64,000 nucleotides of DNA from assembly GCA_045539315.1 (NCBI GenBank), contig JAZQFC010000010.1:62001-126000 (forward strand), in the 5' to 3' direction. Under the pieces are notes generated by a model. That model was given only the letters and a program-made list of their open reading frames with translations, had not been told where the DNA came from and did not search any database. This DNA is from RUG11462 sp045539315 (lineage in GTDB: Bacteria > Bacillota > Clostridia > Oscillospirales > Acutalibacteraceae). The position numbers were made by a program, and so were the translations under genes. Position 1 is the first letter of the stretch. Each line of letters begins with the position of its first letter. This document shows, piece by piece, positions 34,894 through 42,027 of this stretch.

Positions 34894-37800
34894 TATTTTA
34901 CTTTTACTGTTTTTGTAGATGTCCAATTGCTAAATGCCTTTTTAGAGCCTTGTTTTACATATGCTCTAATTTGAACTTTATAATTGCCTTTTTTAAGATT
35001 TTTAACTATCTTTGAAGCAGATTTTTTAGTATCAAAGTTAACTGTTTTCCATTTTCCGTTTCCTAATTTGTATCTTACTTGGAAACCAGTAGCACCTGTT
35101 ACTTTAGTATATTTAACAGTAAACTTTTTCTTTGCGCCTGTGAGTTTGAATTTAGGCGCTTTAAGTTTAAGTTTAGCAATTGATTTGCCTGTTTCAAGAG
35201 TTTCTCCACAAACAGAGCAAACTTTGTCACCTGAATAACCGGCAGCAAAATAAGTGGCTGATTTTTCTTTTTTAACAATCCATATATGCGCGTGAAAATT
35301 AAGACCGTTTTTTATCGCATAAGTTTCTGCATAAGAATTTTGATTGCAATAAATCATTATGTTTTTAAAAGCATCAGTTCCAATACTAGTTACACTGTCA
35401 GGCACAAAAACTTTTATAAGTGACTCACAACCCCAAAATGCCTCAGCACCAATGCTTGTTACACTGTCAGGGATTATTATGCTTGTTAATGATGTGCAAT
35501 TATAAAACGCATAATCACTAATACTTGTTATACTGTCGGGGATTGTTAAATTAGTAACCGATTTATTATTTAGATACAATTCTTTTGCAAAATAAAGTGG
35601 ATTTGAACTACTACTTCCAAATTCAATCTCACACCAAGCCTCAATATTACTTATATACACACTTGTTAACGAGTCGCAAGAAGAAAATGCATAATTACCA
35701 ATACTTGTTACACTATCCGGAATTGTTACACTTGTTAATGATGCGCAATACCAAAATGCCTCAGCACCAATGCTTGTTACACTGTCAGGGATTATTATGC
35801 TTGTTAACGATTTGCAAGCCCCAAACGCACTATCACCAATACTTGTTACACCATTCCCTATTGTTATGCTTGTTAATGATGTGCAACCAGAGAACGCATA
35901 ATTACCAATGCTTGTGACACTATCTGGAATTGTTATACTTGTTAATGATGTGCAACCGCTAAATGCATAATCACCAATACTTGTTACACCGTTTTCAATG
36001 GTTACGGATTTAATTTTTTCTCTTACAGCATTCCATGGCACGGATGAACTCGATGTATAATTATTCATATCTCCTGTACCGTTGACTATAAGTTCACCTG
36101 TTTCAGTGTTCAAAATCCAGACTAATCCTTTTCCACACTTTCCATCTAAAGCACAAAAGGTAAATTCGTTAAAATTTGCATAATACTGAGCACTTGAACT
36201 AAGATAACCATAAATTTTGAATCCTGTAATTTTTCTGTATTCATAATAATAACTATGATAAAAATAACCGAATGCCAAATCGCCAATGCTTGTGACACTA
36301 TCAGGAATTGCTATGTTTGTTAATGATGTGCAACCAAAGAACGCATAACTACCAATACTTGTTACGCTATCAGGGATTGTTACGCTTCTTAATGATGTGC
36401 AATTTTCAAACGCAGAACTAAGAATATTTGTTACACTATTTGGGATTGTTATACTTGTTAATTTTGTGCAATCTTCAAATGCATAACTGCCAATACTTGT
36501 TACACTATCAGGTATTGTTACACTTTTTAATGAAGAGCAACCGCTAAATGCATAATAACCAATACTTGTTACACTGTCAGGGATTGTTACGCTTGTTAAT
36601 GAAGAGCAACCGGAAAATGCATAATCACCAATACTTGTTACACTTTCTGGGATTATTATACTTGTTAATTTTGTGCAATCTTCAAATGCATAACTACCAA
36701 TACTTGTTACACTGTCAGGGATTGTTACGCTTGTTAATGAAGAGCAACCGGAAAATGCATAATCACCAATACTTGTTACACTTTTTGGGATTGTTATACT
36801 TGTTAATTTTGTGCAATCTTCAAATGCATAACTACCAATACTTGTTACACTGTCAGGGATTGTTATACTTGTTAATGAAGTGCAACCGCTAAATGCATAA
36901 TCTCCAATACTTGTTACACTGTTCGAAATTGTTACGCTTGTTAATTTTGTGCAATCTTCAAATGCATAACTACCAATACTTGTTACACCATTTTCAATAA
37001 TCACTGATTTAATATTATTGCTATACAAATCCCATGGCACATCAGATTGTGATGAATAATCTTCCATTTTACCTGTACCGCTAATAGTAAGTTCATTTGT
37101 ATTATAATCAAACGACCAAGTTAAACCTTCTCCACATTTTGTGTTGATAGCACTAAAGGTTCTTTCAAAGTTAGTTGCATAATCTTGAGCGGTAGAATTT
37201 GCATAACCGTATATTATAACACTTCTATAAATAGTATCTGTATCATTAAAAATTTCACATTCTTCGCTTAATATTATCAAACTTTTAAGCGAATAACAAG
37301 AAGAAAACGCACTTTTGCCAATACTTGTTACATTTTTTGGGATTATAATACTTTTTAAAGAGTCACAAGAAGAAAATGCATAACTACCAATACTTGTTAC
37401 ACTGTCAGGGATTGTATAATCAGTTCTTGGATTTCCAATAGGGTATTGTATTAACTCTGTTTTTCCTTTATTAAACAATACACCATCAATATCAGAATAT
37501 ACGGTATTGTTTTCAGATAAATCTATACTTGTTAACGCCGTACAACCCCAAAATGCAGTTTCACCAACACTTGTTACGCCGTCTGGGATTGTTATGCTTG
37601 TTAATGCCCTACAACTAGAAAATGCATCTTCTCCAATACTTGTTACGCTATTCGGGATTGTTATACTCCTTATCGCAGACATAGAAAAAGCATTACTTCC
37701 AATACTCGTTACCCCTTCTTCTATATTTACTGATTTTAAAATATGATGAAACCAGGGTGCTGTAGTAATATAATAATTTGAAGTTATTTTAATTTCATAA

Positions 37801-37976
37801 TTATACATATCACCAGTACCGCTTATTACAAGTTCGCCTGTTCCAGTATCCAAAGACCAAGTTAAATTTTCTCCACAACTACCACTATAAGTTTCAGCAC
37901 TTGCAGGAATGTTTACAAACGTTAATGTTGATAAAACTAAAATTAAACTTAATAATATTGACAAAACTTTTTTCAT
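34893..37976 (-). CDS. Secreted BspA-type leucine-rich-repeat protein
   Basis: 1,027 residues. Signal peptide (1-27) and three cap modules starting CGENLTWSLD, CGEGLTWSFD and CGKGLVWILN (each with a SGTGxM or NGTGDM turn), each followed by an array of about 23-residue BspA/LRR_5 repeats (consensus IPDSVTSIGxYAFxGCTSLTS). The C-terminus has a CxxC ribbon (GYSGDKVCSVCGET) and an Fn3-like Lys-rich domain, also seen at the end of the GH16 protein. BspA relatives act as surface adhesins or ligand-binding proteins. Its SD (AAAAGGAGAA) lies within the end of the DUF2971 gene, only 1 base away, so the two are coupled. The repeats are near-identical at DNA level. Confidence 0.9.
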   Translation of the reverse strand: MKKVLSILLSLILVLSTLTFVNIPASAETYSGSCGENLTWSLDTGTGELVISGTGDMYNYEIKITSNYYITTAPWFHHILKSVNIEEGVTSIGSNAFSMSAIRSITIPNSVTSIGEDAFSSCRALTSITIPDGVTSVGETAFWGCTALTSIDLSENNTVYSDIDGVLFNKGKTELIQYPIGNPRTDYTIPDSVTSIGSYAFSSCDSLKSIIIPKNVTSIGKSAFSSCYSLKSLIILSEECEIFNDTDTIYRSVIIYGYANSTAQDYATNFERTFSAINTKCGEGLTWSFDYNTNELTISGTGKMEDYSSQSDVPWDLYSNNIKSVIIENGVTSIGSYAFEDCTKLTSVTISNSVTSIGDYAFSGCTSLTSITIPDSVTSIGSYAFEDCTKLTSITIPKSVTSIGDYAFSGCSSLTSVTIPDSVTSIGSYAFEDCTKLTSIIIPESVTSIGDYAFSGCSSLTSVTIPDSVTSIGYYAFSGCSSLKSVTIPDSVTSIGSYAFEDCTKLTSITIPNSVTNILSSAFENCTSLRSVTIPDSVTSIGSYAFFGCTSLTNIAIPDSVTSIGDLAFGYFYHSYYYEYRKITGFKIYGYLSSSAQYYANFNEFTFCALDGKCGKGLVWILNTETGELIVNGTGDMNNYTSSSSVPWNAVREKIKSVTIENGVTSIGDYAFSGCTSLTSITIPDSVTSIGNYAFSGCTSLTSITIGNGVTSIGDSAFGACKSLTSIIIPDSVTSIGAEAFWYCASLTSVTIPDSVTSIGNYAFSSCDSLTSVYISNIEAWCEIEFGSSSSNPLYFAKELYLNNKSVTNLTIPDSITSISDYAFYNCTSLTSIIIPDSVTSIGAEAFWGCESLIKVFVPDSVTSIGTDAFKNIMIYCNQNSYAETYAIKNGLNFHAHIWIVKKEKSATYFAAGYSGDKVCSVCGETLETGKSIAKLKLKAPKFKLTGAKKKFTVKYTKVTGATGFQVRYKLGNGKWKTVNFDTKKSASKIVKNLKKGNYKVQIRAYVKQGSKKAFSNWTSTKTVKVK
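36480..36900. repeat. 138-bp tandem DNA repeats inside the BspA-like gene
   Basis: Pairs of 69-base units, alternately coding for (SYAFEDCTKLTS) and (DYAFSGCSSLTS) repeats, recur three times with only a few base differences. This indicates recent duplication or gene conversion. Confidence 0.8.
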
Positions 37977-37977
37977 T

Positions 37978-38889
37978 TTAATTATTCTCCTTTTCTTCGT
38001 TACAGTTTTTATTTAGTTTGATATATTCACAAACAGCTTTAAAATCATCTTCTTTGAGCCACTTATCAACACACGATAGAATATCTGCTTTATTATTTTT
38101 CAATAAATTCATTTCAATGCCCAATTTGCTTTTCTTAATTTTATCAGGCTTTATTCCTGAAAAAACAAGTTTTTCTTTTTCTTCTTTTGTAAATTCTTTT
38201 TCAGGCGCAGACATTATTTCAAAAGATGTCATTATTTCTTTAGGTATATACAATGCTAGTTTTTCATAATCATCTTTGCTTTTGTTATAAATTATAATTC
38301 TAAACTCTCTTTCGTATTCCCAAGGGTAATTTTTTATGAAAAAGCATTTTTTGAGTTCTTCATCTGTTAAAACTTCAACAGGAAGACTTTGATTTTTGTA
38401 TAACACTCGATTATTACCATCCATAATGTAATAAACCCAACCACATAGAAAATCAAAATCAACATCTTTTTTAAGTGGTCTTGAATAGTCAACCTTGTTG
38501 TTAACAACAGGATAAACAATATCTACACTGTTTAAAAAAGTTAACATTTTTTTAGGAGTGAATCCAATTCTCGCTCCGGTTCCAAATATTCCTGAATACA
38601 AATACCATAGAGGGATTTTCTCATGTTTTGTACAACAAGTGCAAAAACTATAAATTTTTTTGTTGTTGCTTTCATGAAGTGTTACTTCGTTTTTATCATT
38701 CATATTTGCAATATTGTTAAGAAAGAAAAAATTATTACCTTTTTCATCCGCTGATAGAATTTTAAACAAACTATCTTTTGTTGTATGATGATAAAAGTAT
38801 CTTCCTATTTCTCCAGCTTTCGACTTTAAAATACTTTCTGTATCATTAAGCGCAAACAACTCACTTGATTGATAAGTTTTATCATCCAT
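37978..38889 (-). CDS. DUF2971 domain protein
   Basis: 303 residues from ATG 38889 (9 bases after AGAG); another ATG at 38898 is possible. The DUF2971 pattern is present: YFYHHTTKDSLFKIL, FFLNNIANMNDKNEV, IYSFCTCCTKHEKIPLWYLY, then GARIGFTPK and a late WEYEREFRIII. No signal peptide, so intracellular. The domain has no settled biochemical role and occurs in accessory regions, sometimes beside defence genes. Encoded directly upstream of, and coupled to, the exported BspA protein, an odd partnership. Confidence 0.8.
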   Translation of the reverse strand: MDDKTYQSSELFALNDTESILKSKAGEIGRYFYHHTTKDSLFKILSADEKGNNFFFLNNIANMNDKNEVTLHESNNKKIYSFCTCCTKHEKIPLWYLYSGIFGTGARIGFTPKKMLTFLNSVDIVYPVVNNKVDYSRPLKKDVDFDFLCGWVYYIMDGNNRVLYKNQSLPVEVLTDEELKKCFFIKNYPWEYEREFRIIIYNKSKDDYEKLALYIPKEIMTSFEIMSAPEKEFTKEEKEKLVFSGIKPDKIKKSKLGIEMNLLKNNKADILSCVDKWLKEDDFKAVCEYIKLNKNCNEEKENN

Positions 38890-38924
38890 CGTTTTCATCT
38901 CTTTTTTGTTTAACTTTTTTCCAT

Positions 38925-38953
38925 ATTATAACACTTATGTATTTGATTGTCAA
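38925..38953 (-). promoter_or_regulatory. Promoter of the DUF2971-BspA pair
   Basis: Minus strand: perfect TTGACA (38948-38953), 17 bases, perfect TATAAT (38925-38930). Confidence 0.85.
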
Positions 38954-38987
38954 ATGAATCATGGTAATAATTAAAGCCAAAATCAGT

Positions 38988-39016
38988 TTGATTTTAGCTT
39001 ATATTTATGTTATAAT
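38988..39016 (+). promoter_or_regulatory. Promoter of the LMW phosphatase gene
   Basis: TTGATT (38988-38993), 17 bases, TATAAT (39011-39016), then AAAAAGGGGAG before ATG 39042. Confidence 0.8.
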
Positions 39017-39041
39017 TTTTCAAAAAGGGGAGTACAAAATT

Positions 39042-39506
39042 ATGATAAAAATTATGTTTGTTTGCCACGGGAATGTTTGTAGAAGCCCAATGTGTGAGTT
39101 TTATATGAAACATATTGTGAAAAAAGCAGGGCTTGAAGGAGACATTTTTGTCTCATCATCTGCCACAAGTTTAGAAGAAATCGGCAATGATACACATTAT
39201 GGCACAAAAGCGATTTTAGATAAATATAATATTCCATACACTCGCAGAAAAGCCGTAAGATTCACATATGAAGACTATGAAAATTACGATTTGATTTTGC
39301 TTATGGATAAAAACAACCTTCGCAATATAAAATATATAGTGCCGAGCGATAATGATGAAAAAATTAAACTGTTGCTTGAATTTGCAGGAGATAATTCTTC
39401 AATTGCAGACCCTTGGTACACAGGCGAGTTTGAAACCACTTATCGCGATGTAAAACGAGGTTGTAATGCGCTTTTAGAGTATATTAAGGACGAAATGTTA
39501 GTTTGA
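39042..39506 (+). CDS. Low-molecular-weight protein tyrosine phosphatase
   Basis: 154 residues. The P-loop C-x5-R-S is at the N-terminus (VCHGNVCRSP, C8 and R14) and the general-acid loop is DPWYTGEF. The start is fixed by AAAAAGGGGAG at 39023-39033. Removes phosphate from Tyr in cytosolic proteins, in related bacteria often in exopolysaccharide control. Arsenate reductase activity is less likely because the additional Cys residues are absent. Stands alone. Confidence 0.93.
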   Translation: MIKIMFVCHGNVCRSPMCEFYMKHIVKKAGLEGDIFVSSSATSLEEIGNDTHYGTKAILDKYNIPYTRRKAVRFTYEDYENYDLILLMDKNNLRNIKYIVPSDNDEKIKLLLEFAGDNSSIADPWYTGEFETTYRDVKRGCNALLEYIKDEMLV

Positions 39507-39555
39507 TAAAAATACATTCATAAAAACCATCTTGCTCGGTTGCTTGCATAAACCT

Positions 39556-39588
39556 AAAAGGAATACCCTATCGGGTAGTCCTTTTAGT
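39556..39588. terminator. Terminator downstream of tRNA-Leu
   Basis: AAAAGGAATACCC / GGGTAGTCCTTTT stem with one mismatch, immediately 3' of the tRNA on the minus strand and also behind the plus-strand phosphatase gene. Confidence 0.7.
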
Positions 39589-39676
39589 TGGTGCTGGTGA
39601 CCGGAATCGAACCGGTACGGGTTATTCACCCACGGGATTTTAAGTCCCGGGCGTCTGCCAGTTCCGCCACACCAGC
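39589..39676 (-). tRNA. tRNA-Leu (anticodon UAA), CCA encoded
   Basis: The minus-strand cloverleaf is complete: acceptor GCTGGTG/CACCAGC, anticodon stem CGGGA/TCCCG with loop CTTAAAA (anticodon TAA at 39640-39642), a long variable arm (GGGT..ACCC) as in class II tRNAs, T-arm ACCGG-TTCGATT-CCGGT, and genomically encoded CCA (39589-39591). Confidence 0.97.
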
Positions 39677-39760
39677 ATTTTTAACACTTAAAATATTATA
39701 ATGAATAACACATCAAATGTCAAGATGTTTTTTGAAAATATACCAAACTTTTTTTACACT

Positions 39761-39789
39761 CGTAGGGACAGGCGTCCTCGACTGTCCGA
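39761..39789. repeat. CGTAGGG-type hairpin repeat, copy 2
   Basis: CGTAG then inverted repeat GGACAG (39766-39771) / CTGTCC (39782-39787) then GA. It is related to 6621-6650, where the stem is GGGCGC/GCGCCC. The rest of the 39677-39848 gap shows no gene. Confidence 0.5.
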
Positions 39790-39848
39790 TAATTAATCTG
39801 ACAATCTTATTTTTTCTTTTTATATATTATCTTGTCTTGCCACAAAGT

Positions 39849-39882
39849 AAAAAAGCCTTGAGTTTTCACTCAAGGCTTTTTA
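39849..39882 (-). terminator. Terminator of greA-lysS
   Basis: AAAAGCCTTGAG / CTCAAGGCTTTT stem, loop TTTTCA, flanking A/T runs. Confidence 0.85.
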
Positions 39883-39884
39883 AA

Positions 39885-41375
39885 TTAATCTTTTTTCTGT
39901 TTCATTGTTGGGAATAAGAGTACGTCTCTAATTGCAGGGGAGTCAGTAAGTAACATACAAAGTCTGTCAATACCGTAACCGATACCACCTGTTGGAGGCA
40001 TACCAATATCAAGCGCATTAAGGAAGTCTTCATCAGTGTGATTTGCTTCTTCATCGCCTGCTGCAAACAATTCTTCTTGCGCTGCAAATCTTTCTCTTTG
40101 GTCAATTGGGTCATTAAGTTCAGAATAAGCGTTACACATTTCCCAACCATTCATAAACATTTCAAATCTCTCAACATACTCTGGGTCTTCTGGTTTTTTC
40201 TTTGTAAGTGGAGAAATTTCAATTGGATGGTCCATAACAAAAGTAGGTTGAATTAAGTGCTCCTCAACATAAGTTTCAAAGAACAAACTTAAAATATCAC
40301 CTTTTTTATGATGGTCTTCATATTCAATATGATGCTCATCAGCCAATTTTCTCGCTGTTTCTAAATCTTTAACTTCTGTCCAGTCAACATTAGCGTGTTT
40401 TTTAACAGCGTCAACCATTGTGATTCTCTCAAATGGTTTGCCAAGGTCCATCTCAATACCGTTATATGTGATGGTAGTTGTACCAAGAACTTCCTTTGCA
40501 ACATAACGATACATTTCTTCTGTAAGGTCCATCATACCGTGGTAATCAGTATATGCTTGATATAACTCCATAAGAGTAAATTCAGGGTTATGACGAGTAT
40601 CAAGTCCTTCGTTTCTGAATACTCTGCCGATTTCATAAACTTTTTCTAATCCACCAACGATAAGACGTTTTAAATAAAGTTCAAGTGAAATTCTAAGTTT
40701 CAAATCTTCATCAAGCGCGTTAAAGTGAGTTTCAAAAGGACGAGCAGCAGCGCCGCCTGCGTTTGAAACGAGCATTGGAGTTTCAACTTCCATAAAGCCT
40801 TTTTCATCAAGGAATTTACGAATTGTTGAAATAATCTTTGAACGCTTGATAAATGTATCTTTAACCTCATCATTCATAATAAGGTCAACATATCTTTGAC
40901 GATATCTTGTATCAGTATTAGTAAGGCCGTGATACTTTTCAGGTAACACTTGCAAACTCTTTGAAAGCAAAGTTACGCTTTCAGCGTGAATAGAAATCTC
41001 GCCTGTTTTTGTTTTAAATACATCGCCAACGATACCAACAATATCGCCAACATCATATTTTTTGAAATCTTTGTAAGAATCTTCGCCAATGCAATCTCTT
41101 GCAACATAAGACTGAATGTTACCTTTAAGGTCAGCAATATTACAAAAAGACGCTTTACCCATAACACGTTTTGACATAATTCTGCCGGCAACAGAAACCT
41201 TTTTACCTTCAAAATTATCAAAATCATCTTTAATATCTTTAGAATGATTTGTTACATCGTATTTTGTAATAACAAAAGGGTCTTTGCCTTCTGCCTTAAA
41301 ATTTTCGAATTTTTCTCTACGCAAACGCAAAATTTCATTCAAATCTTGTGTTTGTGGCTGATTATTTTGTGCCAT
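39885..41375 (-). CDS. lysS: Lysyl-tRNA synthetase, class II
   Basis: 496 residues, full length. N-terminal OB anticodon-binding domain (about 60-150, VSVAGRIMSKRVMGKASF) and class II core with motif 1 (FMEVETPMLV), motif 2 (FRNEGLDTRHNPEFTLMELY) and motif 3 (GIGYGIDRLCMLL). Charges tRNA-Lys. Lies 23 bases after greA under one promoter, a frequent pairing in Firmicutes. Confidence 0.97.
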   Translation of the reverse strand: MAQNNQPQTQDLNEILRLRREKFENFKAEGKDPFVITKYDVTNHSKDIKDDFDNFEGKKVSVAGRIMSKRVMGKASFCNIADLKGNIQSYVARDCIGEDSYKDFKKYDVGDIVGIVGDVFKTKTGEISIHAESVTLLSKSLQVLPEKYHGLTNTDTRYRQRYVDLIMNDEVKDTFIKRSKIISTIRKFLDEKGFMEVETPMLVSNAGGAAARPFETHFNALDEDLKLRISLELYLKRLIVGGLEKVYEIGRVFRNEGLDTRHNPEFTLMELYQAYTDYHGMMDLTEEMYRYVAKEVLGTTTITYNGIEMDLGKPFERITMVDAVKKHANVDWTEVKDLETARKLADEHHIEYEDHHKKGDILSLFFETYVEEHLIQPTFVMDHPIEISPLTKKKPEDPEYVERFEMFMNGWEMCNAYSELNDPIDQRERFAAQEELFAAGDEEANHTDEDFLNALDIGMPPTGGIGYGIDRLCMLLTDSPAIRDVLLFPTMKQKKD

Positions 41376-41398
41376 TTTTACACTCCTTAAAAGGTTAA

Positions 41399-41878
41399 TT
41401 ATTTCTTTTTAACAATCTTAACAATTTTAAATTCAAGGTCGCCTTGAGGAGTAGAAGCCACAACAGTTTCGCCCTCTTTGTGACCGAGAAGAGCCATACC
41501 AATAGGAGATTCGTCAGAAAGTTTTCCATTCATAGGGTCTGCCTCTGCAGAGCCAACGATTTTATATTCCAACTCTTCATCAAATTCAACATCTAAAACT
41601 TTAACTCTTGTACCAACATTAACAACTTTAGAACGAGTTGATGGTTCATCAATAATTTTATGATGTTTTAAAATTGTTTCAATTTCATTAATTCTGTTTT
41701 CAAGCTTTGCTTGGTCATTTTTAGCTTCATCATATTCAGAGTTTTCTGACAAGTCGCCAAAAGAACGAGCAACTTTTATTTTTTCAGCAATCTCCAATCT
41801 TTTTTCCGCTTTTAAATAATCAAGTTCAGCGCGTAATTCCTCTAAACCTTCTTTAGTTATCAAAATTTCTTTAGCCAT
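41399..41878 (-). CDS. greA: Transcription elongation factor GreA
   Basis: 159 residues. N-terminal coiled coil (EELRAELDYLKAEKRLEIAE to NRINEIETIL) with the SFGDLSENSEYDEAKNDQ tip, and a C-terminal FKBP-like domain (SPIGMALLGHKEGETV). Stimulates transcript cleavage in backtracked polymerase. ATG 41878 lies 8 bases after AAAGGTGG; an upstream ATG (41890) falls inside that site. Confidence 0.97.
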   Translation of the reverse strand: MAKEILITKEGLEELRAELDYLKAEKRLEIAEKIKVARSFGDLSENSEYDEAKNDQAKLENRINEIETILKHHKIIDEPSTRSKVVNVGTRVKVLDVEFDEELEYKIVGSAEADPMNGKLSDESPIGMALLGHKEGETVVASTPQGDLEFKIVKIVKKK

Positions 41879-41919
41879 TTCGAAAACCACCTTTTATTAT
41901 ATTATAGTTATACCAATTA

Positions 41920-41948
41920 ATTATATAAAAGTTAAACCGTTTTGTCAA
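41920..41948 (-). promoter_or_regulatory. Promoter of greA-lysS
   Basis: Minus strand: TTGACA (41943-41948), 17 bases, TATAAT (41920-41925); both boxes perfect. Confidence 0.87.
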
Positions 41949-41962
41949 GAATTTTATTTCAC

Positions 41963-41991
41963 TTGCTTTTATATGTATAGTATGCTATATT
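41963..41991 (+). promoter_or_regulatory. Promoter of the dockerin protein gene
   Basis: TTGCTT (41963-41968), 17 bases, TATATT (41986-41991), about 35 bases before ATG 42028. Confidence 0.65.
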
Positions 41992-42027
41992 AATGTTGAA
42001 TATAAATATTATATTTGGAGTATTATT

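Noticed and set aside
35585..36892. Long plus-strand open frames opposite the BspA-like gene
   Set aside because: They are an effect of the repeat codons (open antisense frame in repetitive DNA); no SD and biased Leu/His composition.
36480..36900. CRISPR array
   Set aside because: The regular 69-base spacing is a coding LRR repeat without unique spacers, and no cas genes are present.
39717..39917. 66-residue plus-strand ORF between tRNA-Leu and lysS
   Set aside because: It runs through the CGTAGGG repeat, the lysS terminator and the lysS 3' end, and lacks a ribosome site.
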